This document shows, piece after piece, positions 32,574 to 42,411 of a stretch of 64,000 bases of DNA (position 1 is its first letter; each line of letters starts with the position of its first letter). Source of the DNA: Mycobacterium sp. 1554424.7 (GTDB taxonomy: Bacteria > Actinomycetota > Actinomycetes > Mycobacteriales > Mycobacteriaceae); assembly GCF_001665295.1 (NCBI RefSeq), contig NZ_LZSE01000097.1, forward strand, positions 120,558 through 184,557. Direction: 5' to 3'. A program made the position numbers and the translations under genes. The notes under the pieces are model-generated. The model ran no database searches, was not told where the DNA came from, and was given only the letters and a program-made list of their open reading frames with translations.

Positions 32574-33974
32574 TCAGCGGGCGGGATCGTCGGACACCTC
32601 GATGTCGCCGGCCGCGGCCGCCGCGCGCAGCTGATGAAAATCGTCGAGTGACTTCTCGGCGTACGCGTAGGACCACTCGGCGACCGCCTCGTGCACGGTG
32701 CTGCTGGTGCCGACGTAGCCGCGCAAGATCGAAGCGTTGGCGCTCTGGGAGTGTGCGCGTGCCAGCAGCACCGCGCACGCGACGACGTATTCGGAGAAGG
32801 TGGAGGCCGACATCCCCTCGGTGTCGACGCTGCCCTTCATGTCGTGGAACTGGCGGACGTAGTAGTCCCGGCCGTCCTTGCGCGTCGTCCCGAGGAACAC
32901 ATCGGACATCGCCTGCAGGATCAGCTGGCCATCGATGACGCGCACACCCTGGCCCTTGGCTTCGACGGCCGCGTTCAGGCTGTCCGGCTGGGCCCACCCG
33001 CCGTATTCCTCGAGCACCGAGCGCACCGCCTCTTTGATCTGAAGGATCAGCGGAGTTCCATTGGGGCCGACGAGAATAACGAGGTAACACCGGGTGCCGA
33101 CGCTGCCGACACCCACCACGCGCAGAGCGACATCCGTGATGCGAAAGTGCGACAGCAGCAGCGCGACGTCGGCGGGCACCACGGCGAGATACTCCTGAAC
33201 CGCCTCGACCAACGGCGCTTCGATGTGCTCGTCGACGTGCTGCAGGACCGGGGGTGACTCGCGCAGCCGCGGGGTTCCGTCCGGGCCGATCTCCATGATC
33301 TGCTGGAAGACACGCGCCGAGGTCCGGGTGCGTGCCCGGGAGGTCGTTTTCTCAATCACCGCCTGCAGGCCTTTGGAGACCTTCCCGGCGTAGCGCTCGG
33401 GTTCCACCCGCAGGTAGTAGCGGTCCAGCACGTTCATCTCTTCGAGCATTGCCTCCAGGCTGCTTTGGTAGCCCGCCAGCGCCTGTTCGACGCAGCGGCG
33501 GACTGCCTTGGCCGGGTAGCCGGCATGGCGGGCCCCGACGATCGCGCTGGTGACCAGCCGTTTGACGTCCCACTCGGCGGGGGCCACGGCGGCCTCGTCG
33601 AAGTCGTTCAGGTCGAACACGATTGAGCGGTCCGGCGCGGCGTACAGCCCGAAGTTCGACACGTGCGCGTCGCCGCAGCACATGACTTCGATCCCGCTGG
33701 TAGGGCCGGCGGCGAGGTCGGCGGCCATGACCGCCGCGGAGCCCCGGTAAAAGGAGAACGGGTCGACGAGCATGCGGGCGAATCGGAGCGGGACAAGTTC
33801 GCCCAGCCGACCGGCGTTTTGGGCGACGAGGATTTCCGTGGCCGATCGGGCCGCGGGGGTCAGCTGCGCAAGGGCGCGCCGGGGAGCGCTCGCGCGCAGC
33901 GCCCGGCCGCGCGCCACATCCTGCTCGGGTACTTCCAGTTCGATCAGGCGGTCACGCAACGCCCGTTGCGGCAT
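32574..33974 (-). CDS. DUF2252 family protein
   Basis: A 466-residue protein of the DUF2252 family, distantly related to aminoglycoside phosphotransferase and kinase folds. CGDAHVSNFG (about 99-108) resembles the catalytic-loop H-x-D-x-x-x-x-N of those kinases, and IVFDLNDFDEA follows as the metal-loop equivalent. Its substrate is not known. The start is ATG 33974. It is convergent with the P450 (13-base gap) and divergent from the sulfate-binding protein gene. Confidence 0.85.
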   Translation of the reverse strand: MPQRALRDRLIELEVPEQDVARGRALRASAPRRALAQLTPAARSATEILVAQNAGRLGELVPLRFARMLVDPFSFYRGSAAVMAADLAAGPTSGIEVMCCGDAHVSNFGLYAAPDRSIVFDLNDFDEAAVAPAEWDVKRLVTSAIVGARHAGYPAKAVRRCVEQALAGYQSSLEAMLEEMNVLDRYYLRVEPERYAGKVSKGLQAVIEKTTSRARTRTSARVFQQIMEIGPDGTPRLRESPPVLQHVDEHIEAPLVEAVQEYLAVVPADVALLLSHFRITDVALRVVGVGSVGTRCYLVILVGPNGTPLILQIKEAVRSVLEEYGGWAQPDSLNAAVEAKGQGVRVIDGQLILQAMSDVFLGTTRKDGRDYYVRQFHDMKGSVDTEGMSASTFSEYVVACAVLLARAHSQSANASILRGYVGTSSTVHEAVAEWSYAYAEKSLDDFHQLRAAAAAGDIEVSDDPAR

Positions 33975-34120
33975 CTGCTCAGCATAGGTATGGCGCCGGT
34001 TTTGTAGTTAGCTTCAGGCTGATTCTCAACGCTGTGCCGAAGTGGCCCGATCGTTAACATCATTGAAAATATTGGCGCCGGACGAAATCGGCCGGTGTTC
34101 TGCCGTGAGAGGACGCCTGG

Positions 34121-35203
34121 ATGTTGAAAGCGCGTCCGGCGTTCGAGCGTCTCCGCCGCCCCCGGTTCCGCGTCGGCTGGCTCAACGTGATCGGCGTTGT
34201 CGCGATCGTCCTCGCCGCCACCGCAATCGTCGTCAAGAACGTTCCCGGTGGGGGAACCAACCAAATCCTCAACGTCTCCTACGACCCGACCCGCGAGTTG
34301 TACGGGGCGATCGACAAGGCGTTCATCCCGCAATATCGCGCGCACACCGGAATCAGCCTGGACATCAAGGAGTCTCACGGCGGTTCGGGCCGTCAGCTGC
34401 GCAGCGTCCTGGACGGCAGCCAGAAGGCCAGCGTGGTGTCGCTGGCGCTGATCAGCGACGTCGACACCCTGAGCAAGCGGGGCCTCGTCGCGCCCGATTG
34501 GCGGCGGCGGCTGCCGAACAACTCGGTGCCGTACACATCGACGATCGTGTTCGTCGTCCGCAAGGGCAATCCCAAGGCCATCCACGACTGGCCGGACCTG
34601 ATCAAGGGTGACGTGTCCGTGGTCAGCCCCAACCCGCGCAGCTCGGGCAACGGCCAGCTGAGCGTCCTGGCGGCGTGGGGCTCGGTCACCACCCGGGGCG
34701 GTAGCCAGGCCCAGGCGACCGACTTCCTGCGGTCGCTGTTGCGCCACGTGGCGGTCTCGGACGCCGGTGCCAGCGGTGCGGGCGACAGCTTCACCCTGGC
34801 GAAGATCGGCGACGTGCAGCTGACATGGGAGAACGAGGCGTTGCGCGAGGTCGGCGCCAACAAAGACGAACTGCAGGTGGTCTATCCACCGGTCAGCATC
34901 CTCGCCGAGCCGGCGGTCGCCTGGGTCGATGCGAACGTCACCGACCCGAAGACGGCGGCCAACGCCAAGGCGTACCTCGATTACTTGTTCACCGACGCCG
35001 CGCAGGAGCAGGTGGCGCAATACGGCTACCGCCCGTTCAAGCAGGAGATCCTGGCCAAGCATGCCGACCGGCTGCCACCGCTCACGTTGTTCCCGATCGG
35101 CGCCATCGCCAAGGACTGGAGCGACGCGCGCGAGCAGTTCTTCGGCGTCAACGGAATCCTCGACTCGATCTCGGCGCCGCCGGGTGCGGCGGCTGCGACT
35201 TAG
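34121..35203 (+). CDS. Sulfate-binding-protein-like (SBP/CysP-type), membrane-anchored
   Basis: A 360-residue periplasmic-binding-fold protein of the sulfate/thiosulfate type: [19 protein letters not shown] is the family opening and ESHGGSGRQ lies at the usual anion-binding position. An N-terminal hydrophobic helix (about 19-38) without a lipobox Cys suggests an uncleaved membrane anchor. GAGAGG precedes ATG 34121. ABC importers normally supply CysT/CysW/CysA partners, but none is here: the next gene, 19 bases on, is a SulP permease. A binding-protein-assisted SulP is a possible interpretation, but it is inference. Confidence 0.85.
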   Translation: MLKARPAFERLRRPRFRVGWLNVIGVVAIVLAATAIVVKNVPGGGTNQILNVSYDPTRELYGAIDKAFIPQYRAHTGISLDIKESHGGSGRQLRSVLDGSQKASVVSLALISDVDTLSKRGLVAPDWRRRLPNNSVPYTSTIVFVVRKGNPKAIHDWPDLIKGDVSVVSPNPRSSGNGQLSVLAAWGSVTTRGGSQAQATDFLRSLLRHVAVSDAGASGAGDSFTLAKIGDVQLTWENEALREVGANKDELQVVYPPVSILAEPAVAWVDANVTDPKTAANAKAYLDYLFTDAAQEQVAQYGYRPFKQEILAKHADRLPPLTLFPIGAIAKDWSDAREQFFGVNGILDSISAPPGAAAAT

Positions 35204-35222
35204 CGGAAAGACTGAACCCACC

Positions 35223-36998
35223 GTGGGCTTGGCTTTGAATTACGACCTGGTGAAGGGCCGGCACGATCTCATCGCCGGCCTCACGGTCGCCGCCATTTCG
35301 TTTCCGCAGGCGATGGCATACGCGTTGATCGCCGGCGTGGACCCGAGGTTCGGCGTCTACTCGGCGATCATCGTGACGATCGTCGCCTCGATCTTCGGCT
35401 CGTCGTCGCACCTGATCAACGGGCCGACGAGCGCCATCTCGCTGCTGGTCTTCGGCGCCCTGGCCTTCGTCGACTCGGAGAACAGCACCCAACTTTTCGA
35501 GGCGCTGTTCCTGCTGGCCGTCCTGGTTGGCGGATTTCAGATCGTGATCAGCCTGTTCAAGCTCGGCAACCTGACCCGCTACATATCCGAGTCGGTGATC
35601 ATCGGCTTCATGGCGGCCGCGGCGTTTCTGCTCGCCGTCGGGCAGCTCGGCAACGCGTTGGGCGTGCGCGACAAGGGAAACGGGCACATGCAGGTCTTGC
35701 GCCGGGTGTGGCTCACCCTTACCCACGGCGATGCGATCAACTGCCGCGCCATGACGCTGTCCGTCGCTGCGGTGGTGCTGGCGGTCCTGCTGCGCAAGCT
35801 GGTGCAACGCTACGGATTGCCGCAGATCGACATGCTCGCGGTGCTGGTCGTCACCGCGCTGATCGCCTACTTGGCGGGGTGGTCGATTCCGGGCGCCAAC
35901 GGCCACACCGCCGTCGCGGTGGCCGCAAAGATCCCGCGCAGCCTGCCCGCCCCGCACATCCCCGAGGTGCACACCGGCTGGCTGCCCGAGCTGTCCGAGC
36001 TGTCGGCGGGCGCGCTGGCCATCGCGTTCGTCGGCATCATCGAGGCGCTGTCGATCGCCAAAGCCGTTGCCTACCAAACACGCCAGGAGATCGACTACAA
36101 CCGGCAGATCATGGCCGAAGGCCTGGCCAACCTCACCGGCGGATTCTTTCAGTGCCTGCCGGGCTCGGGGTCGCTGTCGCGATCGGCGATCAACTTCCAG
36201 TCCGGCGGGCGGACGCGGTTCTCCGGGATCGTCTCGGCCGCAACGGTTGCCGCGGCGTTGCTGTTGTTCGCGCCGCTGTTGCGTTACGTCCCCCAGGCGG
36301 CCCTGGCCGGGCTGCTGCTCGTCACGGCCGCGCGCCTCGTCGATTTCAAGCGCCTGATCTACACGCTGAAGGCGTCGCGCTATGACGCCGGTCTGGTGAT
36401 CGTCACCGCGTTCACGGGGGTGGCGATCGACCTCGACAAGTCCGTTCTGCTGGGCGTGATCCTGTCGATCCTGCTGTTCGTGCCCCGCGCGGCCAAGCTC
36501 AAGGCCAAGGAGCTGATCGTCACGCCCGAACGCGTTGTCCGCGAACGCATCCCGGGCGAATCAGCGGATCCGTCGATCGTCATCTACGACGTGGAAGGTG
36601 AGCTCTTCTTCGGCGCCGCACCGGAATTGGACCGCTACCTGTTGGAGATCCGGCAGCGGATCGAGAACGACGACATCAAGTTCGTGGTGTTGCGGCTCAA
36701 GCGGGTCCGCCATCCCGACGTTGTCTGCATCGAGCGCATCGAGCACTTCCTGCGCGACGAGGCGGCGCGCGGCGTCACCGTCCTGCTCGCCGGAGTGCGC
36801 TCCGATACGCTCGCGCTTTTGAAAAACGTTGGATTCCAAGGCTGGTTCCCCGCGGACCACGTCTTTCCCGAGGAAGACGAGGAATACTCCGCGACGCTCA
36901 AAGCGGTGCGCTACGCCCACAACAAGCTCGCCGAACTGAAACTCAAAGGGCCCTTGGCGGCGGCGCCCGACCAAGCCGAGCTTTACTACCTCGTCTGA
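35223..36998 (+). CDS. SulP family anion (sulfate) permease with STAS domain
   Basis: A 591-residue inner-membrane transporter. About 10-12 transmembrane segments span 15-420, with the SulP signatures ISFPQAMAYALIAGV and ANLTGGFFQCLPGSGSLSRS. A C-terminal STAS domain (about 435-560) begins SIVIYDVEGELFFGA. I place the start at GTG 35223, shortly after the binding-protein stop; the longer frame would overlap that gene. Likely a proton- or sodium-coupled sulfate importer. Its 3' end overlaps the convergent SDR by 13 bases. Confidence 0.9.
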   Translation: MGLALNYDLVKGRHDLIAGLTVAAISFPQAMAYALIAGVDPRFGVYSAIIVTIVASIFGSSSHLINGPTSAISLLVFGALAFVDSENSTQLFEALFLLAVLVGGFQIVISLFKLGNLTRYISESVIIGFMAAAAFLLAVGQLGNALGVRDKGNGHMQVLRRVWLTLTHGDAINCRAMTLSVAAVVLAVLLRKLVQRYGLPQIDMLAVLVVTALIAYLAGWSIPGANGHTAVAVAAKIPRSLPAPHIPEVHTGWLPELSELSAGALAIAFVGIIEALSIAKAVAYQTRQEIDYNRQIMAEGLANLTGGFFQCLPGSGSLSRSAINFQSGGRTRFSGIVSAATVAAALLLFAPLLRYVPQAALAGLLLVTAARLVDFKRLIYTLKASRYDAGLVIVTAFTGVAIDLDKSVLLGVILSILLFVPRAAKLKAKELIVTPERVVRERIPGESADPSIVIYDVEGELFFGAAPELDRYLLEIRQRIENDDIKFVVLRLKRVRHPDVVCIERIEHFLRDEAARGVTVLLAGVRSDTLALLKNVGFQGWFPADHVFPEEDEEYSATLKAVRYAHNKLAELKLKGPLAAAPDQAELYYLV

Positions 36999-37831
36999 TT
37001 CGCCGCGGCCAGCCGGGCCCGCTCCGTCATCGAGGCGATCACCCCGCCGTCGTTGAGGATGTCGGTGCCGGTGAGGTAACCGGCTTTGTCGCTGGCGCAG
37101 AACGCGAGTAGCTCCGCCATCTCCTCGGGCTTGCCCCACCGCGGGACGGCGGCATCGGCGACCATGGCGCCGGCACCGGCCTGCTCTTCGAGCCTGCCCA
37201 TCTCGGTGTCGGTCGACCCCGGCGAAACGGAGACGATGCGCAGCCCGCGCGCGTTGAATCGCTCCGCCTGTGCCTGGCTGTACCACTTGACGAAGGTCTT
37301 GCTCAGCGCGTAGGAGATGCCGGATCGCGCATCCTCGGGGGCGATGTCGCAGGCCTTCAGCATGGCGTCCATGAAGGCCTCGGCGTCTTCAAGCGCCAGC
37401 GGAAATTGGTGCGTCGGAACGATTTCCGCCGGCAGCATGTATGCCGACATGGACGCCACGTTGACGATCACCGCGCCCTCACCGGCGATCTCGTAGAACG
37501 CCTCGTTGACGTTGACGGTGCCGACCGCGTTGGTGCGCATGACGTAGTCCGCGGGGCCCATGCTCGGGCTTACCCCCGCCGTGTGGATAACCGAGGTGAC
37601 CGTCCCCAGGCCGTTCGCGGTGTCAAGCAGGCCTGCGACCGCGCCCCGGTCCGTGACGTCGCAGTTGACGGCCGTGGGAGTCATCCCGAGGCCCGCCAGG
37701 GTCGCGACCGCGCTGTCCAGGCGGTCCTGCCGCACGTCGCACAGGACGACGGTGTGGTCGCGGCCGACAATTTTGGCCGTGGCCAGGCCCATACCGCCCG
37801 CGCCGCCCGTGATCACCGACACTCGATTCAT
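36986..37831 (-). CDS. SDR family oxidoreductase
   Basis: A 281-residue SDR: TGGAGGMG (8-15) and an active-site YALSK near 175. Between the catalytic Ser region (VASMSAYML) and the Tyr there is an extra 35-40 residue insertion (PAEIVPTHQFPLALEDAEAF), longer than in classical members, which should shape the substrate pocket. The ending GTDILNDGGVIASM is the usual one. The start is ATG 37831. The exchanger gene lies upstream on the same strand after 54 bases. The substrate is unknown. Confidence 0.85.
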   Translation of the reverse strand: MNRVSVITGGAGGMGLATAKIVGRDHTVVLCDVRQDRLDSAVATLAGLGMTPTAVNCDVTDRGAVAGLLDTANGLGTVTSVIHTAGVSPSMGPADYVMRTNAVGTVNVNEAFYEIAGEGAVIVNVASMSAYMLPAEIVPTHQFPLALEDAEAFMDAMLKACDIAPEDARSGISYALSKTFVKWYSQAQAERFNARGLRIVSVSPGSTDTEMGRLEEQAGAGAMVADAAVPRWGKPEEMAELLAFCASDKAGYLTGTDILNDGGVIASMTERARLAAANQTR

Positions 37832-37885
37832 AGGTGGACCGTATACGCCGAGCGTTTTCGGACCGCGAACCGGGCTTGCCTTGGG

Positions 37886-39202
37886 CTAGCCCGGGAGCGC
37901 GGAGCCCTCGGCGTCGTGGTGGGGGTGGCCGCTGTGGCGGATCGCCCTGCCGACGAACGGTGCCCGGAACGTGTCGATCAGGTGGCCGCGGTTGACGACC
38001 AGGGCGACGACGGCCACCGCCGTATAGACACCACAGAGCACCAGCCGCCCCTGCGTCGAGACCAGCGGGAATTGGACGAAGAACAGCGCGAGCAGCGCGC
38101 ACGCCGCGGTCCGCTGGAACCGTAGCCCGAGGATCAGCGCGACGCCCATCAGCGTCTGGGTGGCCGTCAGTAGCACTTCTTCGACCTGGCGGGGGTCGAG
38201 GGCCAGCGCGAATCCGCCGCCGCCGAGGACGTGCGCCACGGGCAACGATCCGATCAGCAGCGTCCACTGGTTGACCTTGGAGGAGATCAGGGTGGCGATC
38301 GCCGCCGTGCCCTTGCCGCGGGAGGCGAAGATGACCGCGATGATGAACTCGGGGGCCTCGGAAGCCAGCGGTGCGAGCCACTGGACCAGCAGGAACCGGT
38401 CGATGCCCAGCTCGGTGCCCGCCGCGACGAGGTTGTCGGCGAAGGGCTTGGCGCACAGCAGAATCACGGCGCCCGATGCCGCGAAGAGACCGACGACGCA
38501 GACGCGCCGAGCGCGATCGGGTAACTCCCCGAGCGCGGCCGCGGTGCCGACGAGGTCCGGTTCCTCCACGTCGCCGTGGCCGATCTTGTAGAGGTAGAAG
38601 CCGAACCAGGCCAGCAACGCCAGGCCCAGCGCCATGTGGATCTGTGCGGTCGCCGGCATGACGAAGGCGGCGATGCCGGCCACCAGCAGGAAGCCGAGTT
38701 CGACTCGATTGGCCGGTTCGAGCGCCACCCCCGTGGATTCGGGGGCGGATCTGGCGGCACCCGCCTTCCGCGCGACGACGATGCTGACCAGCACGACGAC
38801 CGGCCAGCCCAGCCCCATCAGCAGTCGGTTCGACCCGGTCATGTTGGCGGCGGCGTACTGGGTGTAGTCCGGATTGTGGCCGGACACGTAGGCGTAGTAG
38901 AGGTCGACGGCGTATTCGGGCAGCACCGCCACCAGCGCGAGCACCGCGATCGCCAGCCCGCCGGAGACGTCGATCTGTGCGGCTTCGGCGGCCCACGCCA
39001 GCAGGAAGCTGGCGGCGACCACCGCGGCCCCGTAGACCAGCAGGGCGCCGACCGGGTCCAGATGCAGGCCGGCGATCCGGACCACCACCGCGGGGGCGAT
39101 GAAGATCGTGGTGGTCAGCGCCGAACGGGCCAAGGTGAACCGCCGCGTGCGCGATGTCGTCGGGACTGTGGCAGCGGGCCCGTCTGTGGACAGCGTCGTC
39201 AT
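37886..39202 (-). CDS. Sodium/calcium exchanger-like cation antiporter (CaCA superfamily)
   Basis: An integral membrane protein of about 438 residues with roughly eleven hydrophobic segments. The two inverted alpha-repeats are visible as VLPEYAVDLYYAYVSGH and LASEAPEFIIAVIFASRGK, each with the acidic residue used for cation binding. It would exchange Ca2+ or another cation for Na+ or H+. The start is uncertain: ATG 39202 (MTTLSTDG) lacks a good ribosome site, and ATG 39253 has AGGAG 13 bases upstream. The C-terminus is His-rich (RHSGHPHHDAEG). Confidence 0.82.
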   Translation of the reverse strand: MTTLSTDGPAATVPTTSRTRRFTLARSALTTTIFIAPAVVVRIAGLHLDPVGALLVYGAAVVAASFLLAWAAEAAQIDVSGGLAIAVLALVAVLPEYAVDLYYAYVSGHNPDYTQYAAANMTGSNRLLMGLGWPVVVLVSIVVARKAGAARSAPESTGVALEPANRVELGFLLVAGIAAFVMPATAQIHMALGLALLAWFGFYLYKIGHGDVEEPDLVGTAAALGELPDRARRVCVVGLFAASGAVILLCAKPFADNLVAAGTELGIDRFLLVQWLAPLASEAPEFIIAVIFASRGKGTAAIATLISSKVNQWTLLIGSLPVAHVLGGGGFALALDPRQVEEVLLTATQTLMGVALILGLRFQRTAACALLALFFVQFPLVSTQGRLVLCGVYTAVAVVALVVNRGHLIDTFRAPFVGRAIRHSGHPHHDAEGSALPG

Positions 39203-39510
39203 CCTTGAACTCGAAGAGGGGTGTCGATCATTGGTGATTGTTTTGGTTCGCATGCCTGGCGAACCGCTCCTAAAGCTACCCGCGAAACCATGGCCCAGCA
39301 ACGCGACGGGGCAGTGGAGTGGCGGCGCGGTGCATTCTGTCTTCGCTGGCCACATCGCCTGAGGCAAAAGTTCGGGCCGGCTGATCTGAAACTTTGGCAA
39401 ACCTTTCGCGGCCCTGTGGTGGCGTTTTGAGCCGCCCGCACAGCGGTCGGCGGGCCGCGCGCCGCCGATCGATCCGCGGATCCACAGATAGCTCGATTAA
39501 CTTCGGGACA
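39203..39510. other. Divergent intergenic region, exchanger / methyltransferase (308 bases)
   Basis: This region holds the promoters of the exchanger and the methyltransferase if both starts are right. The flanking genes could each extend some way into it. I see no RNA gene, clear palindrome or domain-bearing frame. Confidence 0.4.
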
Positions 39511-40113
39511 GTGGGCTCCGCCGAACAACCGTGGAACATCAACATCCACTACGACGCGCTGCTGGAGTCCAAGGTTCCCCGCACGGCCCGACGGGTGCTC
39601 GACGTCGGATGCGGGGACGGTTTCCTGGCCGCCCGCCTGACACGGCGCGTTCCGGACGTGACCGCGCTGGATCTCGACGGGCCCGTCCTGCAGCGCGCCC
39701 GGGCCCGGTTTGCCGCGGCGCCCGTGAACTGGCTGCAGGCCGACGTGATGACCGCGGACCTTCCGGGGGCGGGCTTTGATGCGGTGCTGTCCAACGCGGC
39801 CCTACATCACATGCAGGACACCGGCGCGGCATTGGAACGCCTCGCAGCTCTGGTCAGTCCTCGTGGGACCCTCGCCGTGGTCACCTTTGTTAAACCTTCA
39901 CTGCGAAACGGCCTGTGGCACTTGGCGAGTTGGGTAGCGTGCGGCGTTGCCAACCGCATCAGGGGAAAGTGGGAACACACCGCCCCGATCAAGTGGCCGC
40001 CGGCCGCCACCCTGGCAGAGCTGCGCGGCCATGCCCGCGCAACGCTTCCCGGCGCCGAGATCCGGCGGCTGCTCTACGGCCGGGCTCTGATCCTCTGGCG
40101 AGCGCCCGGTTAA
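39511..40113 (+). CDS. Class I SAM-dependent methyltransferase
   Basis: A methyltransferase of about 200 residues. The SAM loop VLDVGCGDGFLA (29-40) is followed by the acidic ribose-binding strand VTALDLDG, motif II near FDAVLSNAALHH and the late strand GTLAVVTF. GTG 39511 (MGSAEQPWNINIHYD) gives the normal distance to the SAM loop; the open frame extends to 39394 with low-quality sequence. It resembles small ubiE/coq5-like enzymes acting on unknown substrates. Its stop overlaps that of the convergent SDR by 4 bases. Confidence 0.82.
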   Translation: MGSAEQPWNINIHYDALLESKVPRTARRVLDVGCGDGFLAARLTRRVPDVTALDLDGPVLQRARARFAAAPVNWLQADVMTADLPGAGFDAVLSNAALHHMQDTGAALERLAALVSPRGTLAVVTFVKPSLRNGLWHLASWVACGVANRIRGKWEHTAPIKWPPAATLAELRGHARATLPGAEIRRLLYGRALILWRAPG

Positions 40114-40928
40114 CCCGGGGGGCCCATCGCCGCGGCCGCGGCCTGCGCGAAGAGCCCGACCGTCTGGTTGCGGGTCAGTGAACTCGTCAGCTGCTCGGCG
40201 GCGCGCATGACATCGCCGACGAACCAGGTCGGGCCGTTGGTGAGGTTGTCGAAAGCCTCGGCGATCACGTCGTCCACGGCGGCGGCGCCCGGTGGCACCT
40301 CGTCGGGTGAACTTATTTGTCCGCGGCTGTATTCGAGCCGGCGCAGCGCGGGCGTGTCGGTCTTTCCCAGAATCAGGCCGACCACGTCGACGCCCTTGTC
40401 GTGCAACTCGGCCCACAATGCCTCGGCGAAGACCATGTCGAACGCCTTGGAGGCCCCGTAGGCGACCATGTTGGCCCCGCCGGCCAGCCCGGCCCCGGAG
40501 CCGAAGATGACGATGCCGCCGCTGCCCCGCTCGACCATGGCCGGCGCGAAGTGGTGACACAGCTGCATCGGCACCATGCAGTTGCGTTGCACCATCGCCT
40601 CGGCGGCTTCGATCGGGTTGGCAAGGAACGGCTCGTAATTCGGGTCCGCACCGGCGCAGTAGACGAGGAAGCCGATCTCCAGGTCGCTGGTGGCCGCGGC
40701 GATTGCCGATGCCGCGCCCGGCTGGGCGAGATCGATAGCGAGCGTGCGTGTTTGAACGTGACTCTGGAGATTGATCTGCGCCGCAACGTCATCCAGCGCC
40801 GCTTGGCGCCGGGCCAGCAGCACGACGTTGATGCCGCGCTCGGCGGCGCCCGCGGCGAACGCGGCGCCCAGACCGTCGGAAGCCCCGGCGACCAGCGCCC
40901 ACGGCCCATACCTGCCTGCGAATGTCAT
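40110..40928 (-). CDS. SDR family oxidoreductase (last gene of a three-gene operon)
   Basis: A 272-residue SDR with a GASDGLGAA loop (15-23) and catalytic YGASK near 157 (AYGASKAFDMVFAE). It resembles the SDR group linked to 3-oxoacyl or short-chain alcohol reduction. Its ATG directly abuts the stop of the SnoaL-like gene, so it is translated with the zinc dehydrogenase and the SnoaL-like protein. The C-terminus after about 225 departs from the classical pattern. The substrate is unknown. Confidence 0.86.
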   Translation of the reverse strand: MTFAGRYGPWALVAGASDGLGAAFAAGAAERGINVVLLARRQAALDDVAAQINLQSHVQTRTLAIDLAQPGAASAIAAATSDLEIGFLVYCAGADPNYEPFLANPIEAAEAMVQRNCMVPMQLCHHFAPAMVERGSGGIVIFGSGAGLAGGANMVAYGASKAFDMVFAEALWAELHDKGVDVVGLILGKTDTPALRRLEYSRGQISSPDEVPPGAAAVDDVIAEAFDNLTNGPTWFVGDVMRAAEQLTSSLTRNQTVGLFAQAAAAAMGPPG

Positions 40929-41342
40929 CTAAGGGCTCCCAACTGCGCTCACGCGCACGACGGTGAAGCGCCGCCGTGCGATGCGCCACCCGTCGGCGGT
41001 GCGGACGATGTCGTCATCGTAATAGCCGATCCCGTTGGCACCGGATTGGTTGTCGGCGAACATGATCAGGGCGTCGACGTAGGTGCGCGCCGTGGCCTTG
41101 TCGCCGTCGATCGTGATGACTTGGTTGGTCAAGCGGTGCAGCGTGTGCCCCGCCAAGGCGTGCGTCTTGTCCATGAAGTCCGTGACGGCGTCGACGCCGC
41201 TCCACGCGCCGATCTCGCCGTAGTCGAGTTCGCAGTCCTCAGTGAACACCGTTCGAAACAGCGGCCAGTCGCGGCGGTCGATGCCGGTCGCATAACGAAC
41301 CAACAGGTCCGAAATCTCTTGCCGGTCGCCGTTGTCGGTCAT
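40929..41342 (-). CDS. SnoaL-like / NTF2-fold protein
   Basis: A 137-residue cone-shaped NTF2-fold protein of the SnoaL_4 type: RYATGIDRRDWPLFRTVFTE, then DCELDYG. The family includes dehydratases, isomerases and cyclases with a pocket for a hydrophobic ligand. The start ATG overlaps the dehydrogenase stop (ATGA), and its stop abuts the SDR start, so the three proteins should be made together. It may hydrate, dehydrate or isomerise the intermediate handled by the two oxidoreductases. Confidence 0.85.
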   Translation of the reverse strand: MTDNGDRQEISDLLVRYATGIDRRDWPLFRTVFTEDCELDYGEIGAWSGVDAVTDFMDKTHALAGHTLHRLTNQVITIDGDKATARTYVDALIMFADNQSGANGIGYYDDDIVRTADGWRIARRRFTVVRVSAVGSP

Positions 41343-42391
41343 CAGACTTCTCCGTTCGGGTGAACCACGATGCGCGGTGGGCCGTCGGACCTGCGGGCCA
41401 ACTCGAGTGCGGCGGGCACCTCGTCGAGACCAATGACCTCACCGACGCTGGGCAGCGGATCCAGTCGCCCCGACGCGATGGCGTCGAGGGTTCCGTACCA
41501 GTCCTGCGGGTGCGGGCCGCCACCGAATTGGATCGTGACGCCCTGCCGGGTGGCGGTGGTGATGTCCAGCGTGTCGCCGGTGTACCAGCCACCCGCGCAG
41601 TAGATCCGGGTGGCCATCTCGGCCGATTCGACGAGGCTCTGGATGAGCCCGGGGGCGCCCACACACTCGAATACGATCGCTGGGCCGGGCAATCCGCGGT
41701 GCGCGCGAACCTCCCGGAACGCGTCGAACGGCGACTTCTCGGCCGGATCGACGACGACGTGGGCGCCGAACCGGTCGCGGGCCAGCGCCAGGCGGTCGGG
41801 TTTGTAGTCGGCCACGATGATCGGGTCGATGCCCCGACTGGCCAGGGCCGCGACGGCGGAAAGGCCGATCGCCCCGGCGCCGATGACGACGGCGATTTCA
41901 CCCGGTTGGATGCGAGCCGATCGCACGTAGAACTCGCCGACGGCGAACGCGTCGGTCAGGGCCACCGCGTCGCTGGCGACGTCACCCGGGACCGGTTTGG
42001 CCGCCGCCTCCGAAACCACCAGCAGCTCACCGAAACTCCCCTGGGCCTCCGGGTGCTGACCGATGATGCGCATGCCGCCGGCGCCGCCGTCGACGAGGCG
42101 CACCGGCATCGCCGTCACCCGTGAGCCGACCGCGAACTGGTCGGAGCAACCGGGCCCGTGCCCGATCACCTCGCCGACGAATTCATGACCGAGCACGATG
42201 TCGCGGTCGGGGTCGTACAGCGAACGGCCCGTCGGATCGTCGACGGCCAGTTCGGGGTGGTCCATGAAGTGCACATCGGACGCGCAGATCGCCGTGCTCA
42301 GGGTCCGCAGCAGCAATTCGCCCGGGCCGGCCGCGGGGTCCGGTGTTTCGCGGACCTGGAGCCGGCCGTCCCTCAGCACGACGGCGCGCAA
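41342..42391 (-). CDS. Zinc-type alcohol dehydrogenase (MDR superfamily)
   Basis: A 349-residue medium-chain dehydrogenase. The catalytic zinc ligands are Cys36 (AICASDVH) and His69-Glu70 (GHEFVGEV). The NAD loop VIGAGAIGLSA lies near 169-179. The four-Cys structural zinc lobe usual after GHE is absent. It is the first gene of the ADH-SnoaL-SDR operon and divergent from IclR across an AT-rich promoter. Expected to oxidise a secondary alcohol or polyol in the cytosol; the substrate is unknown. Confidence 0.88.
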   Translation of the reverse strand: MRAVVLRDGRLQVRETPDPAAGPGELLLRTLSTAICASDVHFMDHPELAVDDPTGRSLYDPDRDIVLGHEFVGEVIGHGPGCSDQFAVGSRVTAMPVRLVDGGAGGMRIIGQHPEAQGSFGELLVVSEAAAKPVPGDVASDAVALTDAFAVGEFYVRSARIQPGEIAVVIGAGAIGLSAVAALASRGIDPIIVADYKPDRLALARDRFGAHVVVDPAEKSPFDAFREVRAHRGLPGPAIVFECVGAPGLIQSLVESAEMATRIYCAGGWYTGDTLDITTATRQGVTIQFGGGPHPQDWYGTLDAIASGRLDPLPSVGEVIGLDEVPAALELARRSDGPPRIVVHPNGEV

Positions 42392-42411
42392 CGCTTCAGC
42401 CTCATTTATTT

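Noticed and set aside
35148-36077. 309-codon open frame on the minus strand
   Set aside because: Antisense to the SulP permease, with Gln/Asp/Arg-rich composition and no recognisable motif.
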